Of a stretch of DNA of 64,000 bases, positions 22,901 to 34,379 are shown piece by piece. The position numbers and the translations under genes were made by a program. Every line of letters begins with the position of its first letter. The first letter of the stretch is position 1. Origin of the DNA: Cylindrotheca closterium (taxonomy: Eukaryota; Bacillariophyta; Bacillariophyceae; Bacillariales; Bacillariaceae); contig CAKOGP040002036.1 of assembly GCA_933822405.4 (NCBI GenBank), forward strand, positions 2,636-66,635, read 5' to 3'. The notes below the pieces were generated by a model. It saw only the letters and a list, made by a program, of their open reading frames with translations, did not search any database and was not told the DNA's origin.

Positions 22901-25074
22901 ATGAAGTTTGCTCTCTCCTTCTTGGCTCTTTCGAGCCCCGCTGCATTTGCCTTTCAGTCCGTGTCAAGCCCGTTGAACCGTCCTCAATCTTCTTCTTCGA
23001 GTTTGTTCGGAAGTCCCGATGAATTTTGCGTTGGAATTCTCGGAGATCTTCACATTGATCCTCGTGTCATGGAAGACTATGAGACGGGACGCGAACAGTG
23101 GACGAACATCTTGACTGAGGCCAAGCAAAACGTCGGAGATGACAATGTTTCTCTTGTTTCTTTGGGAGATCTTGGAGAATCCAAGTCTGTCCGACCTGAT
23201 GAGACTTCTGAACTCTTTGCTGGAACTACTGAATGTCACGAACTCGCCGCTGACTTCCTCAGCGGATTTGGTGTTCCATATGATGTCGTTGGCGGAAACC
23301 ACGGTAAGTCATGTATATTTGATTTGTCAAAAAAACTGAGGAGGCCTATTTTGGGATGGAATGCATGAATGAATGAATCAGTCAATCAGTCATGGTCGGA
23401 AGATGAACAATGGGATGCAATCTTAATCAGATTTTGCATTCGGCAATAGCAATTGTGATATCAAATGCAAAATGTGTGTGTATCTGAATCCATCTATCAT
23501 CAATCCGCTCACGACATTTCTATTGTTTTCTTCCTATTTCTTCCTGATGAAATTCAGATCTTGAGGGAATTGATGAATTCGACACCGATGAAGCCAACTT
23601 GGAACTCTTCCTTCGTGCTCACAAGAAGGAAGGACCTCAATTCATGCGCCAAATTGCCGAAAAGACTTTGTTGGTCGGTATGACTTCCACCATCTTCCGT
23701 GAGGCCAAGTACACTTCGCACGAAGTTACCATTGACCAAGAGCAAATTGACTGGTTCGAGAACGTTGTCAAGACTCACCCTGCCGATGAAGGATGGAAGA
23801 TCTTTGTTTTCACTCACGCTCCTCCTAATGGATCTGGACTTCGTGTTCTTCAAGAGAACCACGTCGTCAACGGATGCTGCTGGTTGAACCACTCCAATGA
23901 GATTCAATGCCGTAAATTCATTGAACTTGTCCGTGAACACCGTTGTATCAAGGCGTGGTTCTCTGGTCACTTCCATCTTGGACAGGATTACCAAGATTCC
24001 ATCACCTTGTAAGTATTTATTCACCAATGAAATGAATCTTCCTCTTGACTACCATCGGAATGAACCACTCACCGAATTGAATCGTATTATTTCATTCCAT
24101 TTCCTTTCATTTTTTTGTTTTTCATCCATCAAATCGAATCAAATCAAATCCCCAATCACTATACCGACGACAAAAACAGCCCCACCATTGACCCTAAGGA
24201 TGGCCCATACCCCAACCGTGGATCTTGCGTCTTTGCCCAAACCTCTGTCATGCGCAGTGGAACTTCCCGTGATGGACGTCAACAATCTCGTCTTTTGCGC
24301 GGAAACAAGGACGGATTCGAGATCTGTACCGTCGATCACCAACAGGGAGGAACCATCCGTTTGGATGCTACCATCACCTACCGTGACAACACCAACGAAG
24401 TTGGTGTCTACGCCCACTCTGACATTGAGCAAATGGACGACAAATACTTCAAGGTCTACTCTCCAAGTGCCGGAGACTCCCTTCACCCACCGGATGAGAA
24501 CTACATTCCCTACGAGGATGAACTCATCATGGACAAGGCTGTTACCATGGAAACCAAGGCCTGGTGGAAGATGGCGTGCGGACGTGTCCTTGGTATGTTG
24601 AACGGAAACATGATCGAATACGACAAATCCACCTTGGCTCCTTTGGGATTGGTGGTCGGTGCCGATGAGTTGGTTGGCAAGCGCGTTGCCATTATCGATT
24701 CTGGATTGGAAGAGATGTGCGCCGTCGATGAAATGGACCCCATGTGTGAAGACGGTGAGGAAGAAATTGGCATGGAAGGTGCGGAACGCGGTGAAGCCGA
24801 GGTACGCGAACAAGCTGTCATTCTGATGGACGATTCAGATGGAAGCATTGTTGTTGTTCAACCCAATGAAGATGGATCCTACTGGAGAAAGATCGTCCGT
24901 AACAAGATGATCCGTATGAAGGAAGTCCGAAGAGAAAAGGCCGCCAAGAGACTTGCAGAATCGATTAAGAAGGAGGATGCTGATATTGTTTCCTCCTGGG
25001 GACCATACACCACCACCAAGGGAACTGCCAAGAACACTGGTGTTTCTGGATTGACCGCACCCGCCTCCAAGTAA
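22901..25074 (+). CDS. Calcineurin-like metallophosphoesterase, plastid-type leader
   Basis: Three exons, join(22901..23303, 23558..24008, 24180..25074), 582 aa; introns 254 and 171 bp, GTAAGT donors. All metallophosphoesterase motifs are visible: GDLHID (Asp49, His51), GDLGES (Asp90), GNHD 132-135, THAPP (His221) and GHFH (272-274), so the dimetal site is complete. Intron 1 splits GNH|D. The leader MKFALSFLALSSPAAFAFQS has a signal peptide whose cleavage site would leave Phe first (AFA-F), the diatom plastid-import signature, followed by a Ser-rich transit-like stretch. A C-terminal half of about 290 aa follows (DGFEICTVDH, WWKMACGRVLGMLNG, then an acidic stretch and a Lys/Arg-rich coil) that I do not recognise. 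Substrate unknown; plastid location is predicted from the leader only. Confidence 0.93.
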
Positions 25075-25491
25075 AGTCGTTACTTATACTTAGGCCTTAG
25101 TTCTGAATAGTAGTAGAGTCCATTAGTCCAACAATCTGTGAAATGGTTCATGTACTCTTTCATACCGATATGCGTGCCGAAGGAGGGTTTTAGGGACACT
25201 AAACAAGTATGATACTGGGAGGAAAACAAAAAGTACTGTAATAATGAAGTAAAATGATATTATTATGAGCTCTAGCTTATGGTAGGCCGTATCATAATTT
25301 CCCTATTGCTACATACCGGGAAATGAGCAAGAATGATCCACATATCTCCGTGGGGTTGTTTCTTATTCAATGCCCTAATGTGAAGATGATTGTGAGGTGA
25401 TCTGTCGGCTGCATTACTTTTTGCTTCGTGGTCTCCTAGTGTTGAGGATTTCAGCTTATGCAGTGTAAATAGTTCCGTGCATGGCAACCAA

Positions 25492-26613
25492 CTAGGCTGG
25501 ACCTTGAACCTGCTGCGCTCGAGGCTGAAACCAACCCCACGTCGGTCCTTCCACAGCTACCGGCTGCTGTGCTTCTTCTTCGGCAGTATCTTGCAGAATA
25601 TCGCGTTGTTTACTCTCTCCACCTTCTGGTGCCGCCTCATCTTCCTCCTCAGCTGTGGTTGGAAGCCTTCTGACTCGTAGAAAGCCCGTCATGCGTTCCG
25701 ATACACTTTCGTAGGTAGGTTCAGTCCCCAAGGTAGACACATCATCTTCACTATCAAAGGAACTTGATGATATGGATGAAGCTTGTGACGATGCTGGTGA
25801 CTTGGTTCCATTTTTGCTGGTGGTGGTTGTGACAATCATGCCCGAAAAGGCATCGGAAACACAATTGGCACTCGATCTTCTCTTGGTGGCCCTTTGTCGA
25901 TTTCGATTTTGCTTTTTCCGTAGCTCCTTTCCACCCATTTCCCCAAACTCCTTGAAACCTGTTTCCGAAGCATCATCATTCGGACCAAATATGAATCCCA
26001 ACCATCCGTTGCTGTCTCGTTCTTGTTTTCGTCCCATGGCAGCTTCCAGCAGCGCTTCTTGTTGCATCCCGGCTACCATTCCTTTTTTAGGTTTTATTGG
26101 TTCGATTGCCGTTTGGACATGAAACTGCTTTAATGGTTTCTTGATTTCTCCAATGTGAGATTCTATTGGATCAGGCTTTGGTTTTCTCCCATTAAAGTCC
26201 CTCAGTAGTATACCAGGCGCCGCTGTGGTAGAACGAGGTGGCGAAGGCGGCGATATGGGACTTGTCACTTTCTTTGTTTCCATAGTGGATGGGGATGTAG
26301 TAGCACTGCTGTCAATGAATGATTTAGTCGCGGTGGCCTTCTGTTCCAAGTCGTCTTCGGATCGAATCAAATGTAGCAAATCCTTCAGTTGGGTTTCAAG
26401 TTCGACCACTTGTTCGTCACTATCCGTTTTGTAGGCCGTTGTAAGAAGCGAGATCGCTTTTCGTTTGACTTCTAATATCTCGGCCTTTGACTTTTTAGAA
26501 TGTTGTTGGGAGAACGCATTTTTAGTATTCGTTGAAGAGGATGATGCCGCCATCCGAACAGATAGAGGGGCCGTCCTCGTCACCCCCACCATGTTCCTCC
26601 CGGGAGCACTCAT
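25492..26613 (-). CDS. Hypothetical protein, Ser/Lys-rich
   Basis: Single exon, 373 aa. No family recognised. An amphipathic helical stretch near residues 40-95 (KAEILEVKRKAISLLTTAYK and on to LLHLIRSEDDLEQ) could form a coiled coil. After it come a Pro/Ser-rich linker, a region QQEALLEAAMGRKQERDSNG with GWLGFIFGPNDD, a basic KKQNRNRQRATKRR patch (possible nuclear signal), and an acidic C-terminus. No signal peptide or membrane segment. It stands tail-to-tail with the phosphoesterase (about 420 bp between stops, containing nothing notable). Confidence 0.75.
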   Translation of the reverse strand: MSAPGRNMVGVTRTAPLSVRMAASSSSTNTKNAFSQQHSKKSKAEILEVKRKAISLLTTAYKTDSDEQVVELETQLKDLLHLIRSEDDLEQKATATKSFIDSSATTSPSTMETKKVTSPISPPSPPRSTTAAPGILLRDFNGRKPKPDPIESHIGEIKKPLKQFHVQTAIEPIKPKKGMVAGMQQEALLEAAMGRKQERDSNGWLGFIFGPNDDASETGFKEFGEMGGKELRKKQNRNRQRATKRRSSANCVSDAFSGMIVTTTTSKNGTKSPASSQASSISSSSFDSEDDVSTLGTEPTYESVSERMTGFLRVRRLPTTAEEEDEAAPEGGESKQRDILQDTAEEEAQQPVAVEGPTWGWFQPRAQQVQGPA

Positions 26614-27254
26614 ATCCTCCCACCGACTGATGAAGTTGTTGCGTGGCAGTATTGGATAGCAATATTACTATATTCGTTGGGTCTTGATGCAAGAGGTGCT
26701 CTTCACATTAATTTTTCTTTTCGTTTGCTGAAAAGAAAGAGGAGCTCGATGCACCAGGTTTTCGAAAGGAGGAAGAAGAAGGGCCCAGAGAGATATCGCG
26801 CTCGTTTAGGTAACGAATTACCTTGGTCTTGTCAGATCCTCTAATTCGTCCACAGATGTCGTAAGATCTATTGCTCGGTCGCTTAAAATAGAATCGCTCA
26901 AATATTCTTTGCAAGACTACTTGATGAGCTGTGATGACTCGGTGCGCTCTCTTGCATTCAAGCAAGTGAGGATAATGTCCGTCCGTCCACACGTCACATC
27001 CTCGAATGACGTAAATTGAAAATGCATGATGATAGTGCGGTAAATGCCGTGGATGAGAGAATTTCGGAGGTGTCATCATCTCTCATCGTTAGCGAATAAT
27101 ACGCGTATCATCGGAAGTAAAAGGTCATCACCCACATAGCACATAGCGACTTGCTTCAGCTACAGCATTCAAGAAACCGCAAGACAATCGGGCTACAAAA
27201 GCATCAAAAGTCACGCTGACCAAACCTTATATATATCGTCTTCTATTTTATATC
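26614..27254. other. Divergent intergenic region between 25492-26613 and 27255-27791
   Basis: Shared promoter region of two divergently transcribed genes. A minus-strand frame of 123 codons (26708-27079) is uncharacterised and probably chance or UTR. A TATATATA box-like stretch lies at about 27229, some 25 bp before the PDZ-like gene's ATG. Confidence 0.4.
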
Positions 27255-27791
27255 ATGTCAGGCTCATCCTCAGCTGAAAACACGAATAATATGAAGTGCT
27301 GCTTCGGCTTTAAGCTCTTTGGTTCCAAGCCAGATCCCCTTGTCAGCACTGATGCGTCTACTGTTGATACCGAAGAAGTATTAATAAATACTGAAGGTCC
27401 CAAAGACGGCAACAAGTCCTCCAAAAAGAAGAATTTCTTATCCAAGTTCACATCCAAAAACAGCAAGACGGAATCCAACGATACTACTCCGACTGAATCG
27501 AACCTACCCAAGACTCTGCTCGTGATAGCAAACAAACCAAAGGTGGATTCTTACATTGGACTATCGTTGAAGAAGTACAAACGCAAAAATAACTGTATAC
27601 TGGTTCATGCAATCAATCCAAAGGGTCTCTTGACCGGAAGTCGATTAAAGCAAGGACAAAAGGTCATTTCCATCAATAACATTGTCTGCCCGGAAGACCT
27701 CAAGAGCGCTATTGATTTGCTCAAGACGGCACCGGCTGGACCATTGCGAATTGAAGTGGAGGAAGTACAAGACGTGGAAGAGAGTTCGTAG
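27255..27791 (+). CDS. Small PDZ-like domain protein
   Basis: Single exon, 178 aa. The N-terminal half is polar and Lys/Ser-rich. Residues about 90-172 read as a PDZ-like fold: YIGLSLKKYK (beta strand with GL.L carboxylate-binding-loop character), ILVHAINPKG, SRLKQGQKVISINNI, then SAIDLLKTAPAGPLRIEVEE, the usual last helix and strand. No other domain, signal peptide or membrane segment. Likely an adaptor that binds C-terminal peptides; the partner is unknown. The stop at 27789-27791 lies 175 bp from the 3' end of the convergent gene. Confidence 0.8.
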   Translation: MSGSSSAENTNNMKCCFGFKLFGSKPDPLVSTDASTVDTEEVLINTEGPKDGNKSSKKKNFLSKFTSKNSKTESNDTTPTESNLPKTLLVIANKPKVDSYIGLSLKKYKRKNNCILVHAINPKGLLTGSRLKQGQKVISINNIVCPEDLKSAIDLLKTAPAGPLRIEVEEVQDVEESS

Positions 27792-27966
27792 TATCAATAA
27801 TATAGAAAGATTCATTCATTCAGACATTCAGACAAACAGTGTGTTGTGTAGCAAAATTGTCGTTATTGTTTCATATGAATACAGTAGGCGATGGATGGAA
27901 TACCACGATGATTCGGTTGGTGACAGGATGGTATGTAGGTGATGGCATGAATCCGTTAATCATTTT

Positions 27967-30391
27967 TTATCCGGTTGTTTTGGCACTGCCACCAAGAAAG
28001 GAGGATATGTATCCTTTTCCCTTTTCGCCAGTCAGTTTCATTACGCTGCTTCCAAGGGACCGCCTTCGTCTTGTCTTTTGATGCCCAGTCCCTTTGAACA
28101 GCGAAGAGCGTTGCTGTAGTTCAGTTAGTCTATTTCGTCGCCGGCTGGCTTTGGATGATTCTTCATCCGAACCACCCTCATTAGCATGATCTACAGCATT
28201 GGAACTGTCATCGGTATCGGTACTTAATCGTTTGGACTTGGCCCGCGATGATTTAGGAGAACGGCTTCCATCGGTATCGGCACTGAGTCGTTTGGACTTG
28301 GGCCGTGATGATTTGGGAGAACGGCTTCCGAGCTCCCTTCGCCGTTTGGGACTGTTACTGCCAAGATGATTCTTCATCAAAGGGTTCTTGAGAGACTTGC
28401 TCCGATGCAAGCTAACAATTGGAGCAGGTGGAATCGTCGAAGATTGCTCGGGGGTTGGTTCGATGAAGTCTTCACTCTTTGTAATCTTCTTAGTCAACAG
28501 TCCATTTGGTGTGGATGACGATTCGTCCACCAAAGACTCTTTGGATTCCCCCTTTGCAATGTCGCCATCATTATTTTTGGCAGATGCCATTGAAAAGATG
28601 TCGGAATCTCCATCTGTGCTTTGGATTTCATCGGCTTCTTCGGTGTCTTTCTTGCTTCCTTTGGCAGCGGTTTCGTTTTCGTTTTTGTTTTCGTCTGGTA
28701 AGGTTTCTTCCTCGACCTCCGTGTGTTCGGTATCGTCTATGTTGTGCTCTGACTGGTCCTTCTCTTGTCTTTTGTTTCCTTCTTCTGCTGCTTCAAAAGC
28801 ATTGTCCTCGTTTAGCTCGGCTTCGTCAACTTCCTTTTCGGATATGGACCCCCTCCGCTTCTTGCCACCCTTTCTCTTTTTTCGCACCTTTTTGGTTTTC
28901 TTGGAATTCTTGGAATGCCCCGAGTCCGATCCCAATTCATCAGTCTTCTCGTCGTCATCTTCCACACTTATTCGTTTCTTGGGCCTTTTCTTTTTGGTTT
29001 TGACTTCTCTGCTCTTGTTTTTGCCTCCTTTGAGTTTTCTGGGTCGTTCTTCTTTACTTGCCAATGGGGCAGAATCATCCTGCGGTAGATCGGACGACTC
29101 TTCACTATTCGTGTCTGGTTTGATCTCATTCTCCTCGTTGGTGGACACTATCGGTGCTTTTGCGTTGGGCTCTTGCTGTTCGCACGTTGAGGATTGTCCA
29201 ATGGGTGGTGGTGGTGGTGGTGCGAACTGTTCGTGCTGGTGGTCTGCTGTCGCTTCATCAGTAGGCGTTTCAGCAGCGGTTGGATTTTGGGGAGGAGGCT
29301 TCTGTTGTTTCTCCGTCAGCATGGTTGCCAACGTGGAAGGAGCAAATTGAAGTCCTGGTCTCATTTCTTCACTGTTTTCTCTCCACAGAGTAGGAGAGGC
29401 CACTGAAAAATCCGTACTACTTTCTCCAAATCGACTGGAGGATCCATTCTGGTGACCTAAGGATCCTGATCCATCGTCATTTGTATTGTTCTTATTCCGA
29501 TCCAATGAAAGGTCATTGAGGCGTCTCAGTGATTGGCCCAACGATGATAGACCCGGTCGTGCCTTATTATCATTAGGATTGGAAGAAGTAGGTTCCTTTT
29601 GCTGCTGCTGCTGCTGCTGATTGGTTGAATGCAAACTAAACTCATCACTCTGATCGTTCAGTGACATTTCATCAAAGCCGTCCAACTTGGACTTTCCTAG
29701 TCGCATGGTCGCAGCCTTTTGAAAGAAACTTCGTCGTGTTTTGTTGTTGCTGCTGCTCGAGTCCAAATGTGCGGACAGTGAGGTCGCCTTGTTATTATTG
29801 TTGGATCCACCACCACCTGTCGTATCATTCCCATTATCGAAATGATCTTTCGTGTTGTTATTGTTGCCTTTTGACAAGCCAAATCGTTTGAGACTAGCGG
29901 CTCTTCTGAAGAGACTTTTTCGGTTGCCGTATGGTTTCGATGAGGCCATGAGAGGTGCCACCGTATCCTTTCCCTCTTCTTGCTCCGTGTCGTCCAGAAT
30001 AAGAAGCCCACTTTGTTCCACTTTTGTGATCGGTTTCGCATCGGCATCGGATGATCCCCAAAGAGCATTATTCGCAGCCAATAATGTTGATTTGGAAGTA
30101 TTCAAACTGCTTTCCGAAAGCATTTTGTTCAAGGTGAGCCTAGGCCTACTACTTCCGGTGGACCCTCGACGCTGCACTTTGACGGATGATTTTGTATCAA
30201 TCTTTAGGAGCTCCGTATCCAACGAAACGTTTCTTCGATGCATGCCTTCTGTGGAAGAAACTCGTCTGATATCTTTTTTCTTCTTTTTCTTTTTCTTCTC
30301 CTTAACATCATCCTCATTATTATTGATCTTGTTGTTGGAAGGCAGATTCTCAAGCTGAGTTTCCAATAATGAGTTTCGATTTTGTTGCTGT

Positions 30392-30422
<31 letters not shown>

Positions 30423-30546
30423 TCAATTTTTTTTGCTGGCTTTCTTTTTTCGCTTGAGGACTACTGTCACTCATCATCATCATCGTCACAGTGTTCATAG
30501 AAACGCCATCATTGGAGTTTTCATCACTTTGCTCAGGCAGCACCAT
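27967..30546 (-). CDS. Large disordered charged protein with C-terminal GYISSFLGGS motif
   Basis: Single exon, 859 aa, with no signal peptide or membrane segment. Almost wholly low complexity: an N-terminal poly-Gln run; several Ser/Arg/Lys patches, including two similar basic motifs (FRRAASLKRFGLSKG and FFQKAATMRLGKSK); long acidic and Lys-rich tracts (KKTKKVRKKRKGGKKRRGS); and two near-identical 18-residue repeats containing SRSPKSSR.KSKRLS.DTD. It ends GKGYISSFLGGSAKTTG. The GYISSFLGGS motif recurs near the C-terminus of the 34.4-36.9 kb gene, the best sign that it is conserved and functional. Many SP/RxxS sites suggest phosphorylation. Function unknown; an SR-like or scaffold role is a guess only. 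A 320-codon antisense frame over it is a shadow. Confidence 0.8.
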
Positions 30547-31115
30547 AATCGTGTATAAAATGTAGGTGTATGCTACTGTAGCTGGAGGATAAACTCCTCG
30601 ACCTGCATATATAAAGTAAGTCTAAGATAATGTTTGTTTGTTTGTTTGTTTGATTCAAAGATTATAGCGCATGCGATGATGATGATGATGACTTTTTTTC
30701 GTTTTGTCGCAGGTCTCGCCCGCGTAATAGTCCGCGCGCGTGATCCGTCTATGGTCATGTGGTCCATCCGTCCGCCCGTAATATGCTCACCTACTATGTG
30801 CAAGAAAGACAAACATGGGAGCTACAGTATGATACTGTACTTGCAGTATGTTATACAGTTATGTTATACAGTTCATATACTGTAATAGCCATAAGATATA
30901 TATAATATACATATTCAAATATCCCGTTTTAGTTACAGTCCTATCCTTTTGTAATTTTATCCTCAGGGTCCCCCTCCCCCCCCACCATTTTTTTTGTCAC
31001 CCCACCCACCATGATTGTGTCTTCTCGTTCTTTATGATTATATAATAAATATACTGCATGATGATTACTTTTATAATGCATGCCCAATTGTCTCTTTTTT
31101 TTTCTTCTCTCATTT
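30547..31115. other. Intergenic between tail and head of two minus-strand genes
   Basis: No gene. Contains (TGTT)n near 30630-30650, (GATGAT)n near 30675, and a run of TACAGTA/ATACTGTA palindromes at 30825-30890. Confidence 0.5.
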
Positions 31116-32915
31116 TTACAAAAACGACGCACAAGATTGCGCCGAATGATTGGAGGAAAAGGAAGACTGTTTGACTTCCAAAGATGGCCGTTCGGTCGCT
31201 CGTTGAATCTCTTTGGAAGGATCCACTATTTTTCGCTTGCTCTTTTTCTTTTTGATGGGGAGAGTAGGCGAAGAGGAGGATTTGGGCGACTTGGTTTTGG
31301 ATTTGGACGATGACTTGGAAGACTTTTTGGTAGTGACGGTATTGTTGTCATCGTCGCCACTTTTGTTGCTACTGCTCTTTTTCTTTTTCTTCTTGGGGGT
31401 AGGACTGGTAAAACCCAATTGTTCCCCAGCATTGGTGACCAAATCCTTGGCTCCCGTGGCGGTAGAAGTCACTAGATCCTTGGCACCCGTGGAGGTACGA
31501 TTGACCAAGTTCTTGGTGCCAGTGGCCGTATTGGTAACCAGATCCTTCACGTCGGACGAGGCGTCCCGCACCAATTCCGTCATGGCGACGGCGGGTGCGG
31601 TGGCCATTTGAATGGCTTTTTTAATGCCCTTTTTCTTCTTCTTTTTGGTGGTGGTGGTGGTGGTGGTAACGTCGTCATCATCGCCGTCACCAGCAAGGCC
31701 CTTGATTTTCTTGGTTTTGCGAGATGTTTTGGGTGACTTGGACTTGGAGGAAGATTTTTTCTTTTTCTTTTTGGTACCAGGAGAGGAGGCATTCTCATTA
31801 TCGTCGTCATTGTCATCATCATCATCGTTGCCTTGAAGAAGAGGAGCTGCGGATCGCTGAGATTCATCAAAGTTGGTCCGACGAGAGGATTCATCAAAGT
31901 TAGAAGAAGAATCATCATGCATGTTGGGCAGAACCGGTAGGACATTCATCAATTCCGAATCTTCATCGTTTTGCTGGAAACTGGAAGAGGACGTCATTGT
32001 GGCACCCGTATTCATACTTTCGTTGCCTGGAATCTTGTCAGTATCATCGGCATCCGGAATGTGATTGAGACCAGAGGAATCCGAATCACTCATCAAATCC
32101 AAATGTCGAAAGGAGGATTGAATGGACGAAATTCGATTCCCACGGTTGAGTCGCTTGTCTTGTTTCCCTTTCACGGATAAGTTGGCAAGTAGACTGGCCT
32201 TTTTAAAGGCTCCGCTGGGTGTCATTTTAGACAGTAATGTTCCAGGCGTCATGCGGACTTGAGGATCCAAATTGGAAGAATAGCGTGGGCGTCGCAAGCT
32301 TCCCACGGAAAGTGGTCGCTTGGGAGGCGAAACGGGCGAGACAAAGACTAACGTCTCGTCATTCACGGCGCTGTCTTCATTAATCGTGAAAGCGGCGGAA
32401 GGAGAAGTAGGAGAATGGGACTGCAATTGACTGAATTCGAGCGACTGCTCTTGTTGGATTGGCTGTCGATTGGGAGTGACAGGCGCTGGTCCTTCTTCAG
32501 GAATGTTTTCTTCTTCTTCTTCTTCTTGGACCACATCACCTATAGGAGTAAACGAAAAAGGCTCCGAGTCTTCGTCATCCTCATCGTCTTCCTCTTGACC
32601 ACCAAGACCGAAGGACCAAACAGCGGAAGCAGGCTTTTCTTCTTCCAAGTCTAAAGAACCTTTGGACGTTGTGGCAGAAGCTGCGTCTGATCCCGAATCT
32701 AATTCCGTCTCTTCGGTTGGTTCGGGATCTTCTTCCTTTTCGTCTTTCTCTTCTGTTTCACCCTCCTCTTTGTCTTCTCCTTTGTCTTCACCCTCTTTTT
32801 GCACTACTTGAAAGGCTCCAAAGGCCTCCGATTCCTCTTCGCTGTCTTCTCCTTCCAATCCACCAAGACCAAAGGACCAAACAGCGTTTGTTTTGACAGT
32901 AGTTGTGGCGGCCAT
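31116..32915 (-). CDS. Acidic-head/basic-tail disordered protein with two AVWSFGLGG modules
   Basis: Single exon, 599 aa. Two N-terminal copies of AVWSFGLGG, each followed by an acidic run (residues about 11-35 and 98-125). The centre has MTPGTLLSKMTPS and SSIQSSFRHLDLMSDSD, which match the central motifs of the three proteins at 39.4, 41.9 and 44.2 kb and make it a family member. The C-terminal half is Lys/Ser-rich and holds four consecutive 11-residue repeats (KDLVTNTATGT-type, genomic 31430-31570), like the amphipathic 11-mers of LEA or lipid-surface-binding proteins. No signal peptide. Intracellular, function unknown. A pure TG tract lies directly upstream of its ATG. Confidence 0.82.
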   Translation of the reverse strand: MAATTTVKTNAVWSFGLGGLEGEDSEEESEAFGAFQVVQKEGEDKGEDKEEGETEEKDEKEEDPEPTEETELDSGSDAASATTSKGSLDLEEEKPASAVWSFGLGGQEEDDEDDEDSEPFSFTPIGDVVQEEEEEENIPEEGPAPVTPNRQPIQQEQSLEFSQLQSHSPTSPSAAFTINEDSAVNDETLVFVSPVSPPKRPLSVGSLRRPRYSSNLDPQVRMTPGTLLSKMTPSGAFKKASLLANLSVKGKQDKRLNRGNRISSIQSSFRHLDLMSDSDSSGLNHIPDADDTDKIPGNESMNTGATMTSSSSFQQNDEDSELMNVLPVLPNMHDDSSSNFDESSRRTNFDESQRSAAPLLQGNDDDDDNDDDNENASSPGTKKKKKKSSSKSKSPKTSRKTKKIKGLAGDGDDDDVTTTTTTTKKKKKKGIKKAIQMATAPAVAMTELVRDASSDVKDLVTNTATGTKNLVNRTSTGAKDLVTSTATGAKDLVTNAGEQLGFTSPTPKKKKKKSSSNKSGDDDNNTVTTKKSSKSSSKSKTKSPKSSSSPTLPIKKKKSKRKIVDPSKEIQRATERPSLEVKQSSFSSNHSAQSCASFL

Positions 32916-32928
32916 TTCAATCTCTTCT

Positions 32929-32946
32929 TGTGCGTGTGTGTGCGTG

Positions 32947-32985
<39 letters not shown>

Positions 32986-32989
32986 GTGT
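32929..32989. repeat. (TG)n microsatellite in the 5' flank
   Basis: About 60 bp of TG/CG dinucleotides starting about 14 bp upstream of the ATG of the minus-strand 599-aa gene, so in its presumed 5'UTR. It also creates a spurious poly-Val/Cys frame on the + strand. Confidence 0.9.
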
Positions 32990-34379
32990 TCTTGTCTGCG
33001 TGAATATACTATCAGCAAACAACGACTTTTCAATGCTGATGCAAGTAAATTGTAAACTCAACAAAAAAGCAACTGCTGTGTTTGATGATGGTTTGTTTAT
33101 ATGCGGTGTCGTCTTGTGTGGACGAATGAATAAAAGGGGATAAACTGACTTGTTTCGTTTTTTGCTTCTGGACAGAGAAACTGCCGGACGACTGGATTTT
33201 TTGTAGGTATCCATGCGAACCGTTCCCGGTACTGGATAATCCCTACGGGGAGCTATGCACTGATTCCGCTAATCGACTACTTAGGACCACTGGACATATA
33301 TATTGATACGATTTATGGTGGAGAAGCATGTGATTGGCTGTGCCTATCTTGATGGGACAGACCTACGACAGAACTAGAATTCGCTGGCATATATGTAATC
33401 GTGATCGATACGACACGTATATCGGGAAATCGGCAATAATTAGCGGCGAGAATTATTTAAAAAAGAAAATGGGGTTGCGAATACCGATCATGCATGCACT
33501 CTCATTTTTGAACCAGTGAAAAACATGGTACGAGTACTGGTACACGTACCATGTTCCTGGTACGAGTACCGGGGAGTGCTCCTCCTCGTATCATACAGTA
33601 CAGTAGCCAACCAATGGTTCCGTTACTGCCCTGTGTACCGGTACAGTTACTTCATGCAGGAATGCTAATATACTGCTTCCATTATTGAAGGAGGGTCAGG
33701 GTGGATACATATATTAAAAAATGCTACATGTATTGGTTGCCCAGTTACAGCACCAGAACTGTGCTCCTCCTTCTACTACTATCTACAGCACCGCTCTGGT
33801 TTTTCGGGCCAGTAACGATAACAACTGAAATCATATGACCTGCTTGTAGAAAGATTCAACCGATAGTTGCTGTAGTTTCAATGGTGCTCCACTATTGCTG
33901 CCACAATTAGGTAGATGTTTTATAACAGACAGACAAAAAATACTGTAGTAAGTGTTTAAAAATTCAAAATGTTGGTTAAACACAAAGAACTCCCCTCATC
34001 TACCGTCGAACCCGGTACTACACATGTACCATGCAACGGTGTTTGCAATGTCTCGCTAGCGAGAACTAAATGGCTTGCCTCGCGATTGATCATTTATAGC
34101 CGAGTGTCTTGTCAGATCACTTGCGATAAATAGTCGGCTCCAAAACAAGAGAGAGTTTCTGCTTTTTGGTTGCGTTCCATAAGTAAAATGGTCGTAGAAC
34201 CTCCAAAAGAGATCGTGAAAAAAATACACGAGCAAACGCGAAATACAGTAGCGAGTTTCGCCAGACTAACGTATCAATAATTGCACTCCCACTATAACCA
34301 TTGCAACATTATCATCCGTGTATAGGTAGTAAGCTCGCTCCATATACCGTATATACACAACCACCAATCACACAATCAA
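32990..34379. other. Divergent intergenic region
   Basis: No gene seen. Separates the 599-aa gene (minus) from the 862-aa gene (plus). Holds the densest group of GTAC palindromes in the window at 33525-33660 (GGTACGAGTAC, GTACACGTACC, GTACCGGTAC). Confidence 0.5.

Noticed and set aside
26708..27079. 123-codon minus-strand frame between two divergent genes
   Set aside because: No domain, paralog or signal; more likely 5'UTR or chance.
28388..29350. 320-codon + strand frame inside the 859-aa minus gene
   Set aside because: Antisense of Ser/Glu/Lys-rich codons; Phe/Leu/Ser-rich product with no independent signal.
32799..33143. Frame with poly-Val/Cys peptide
   Set aside because: Produced by the TG microsatellite.
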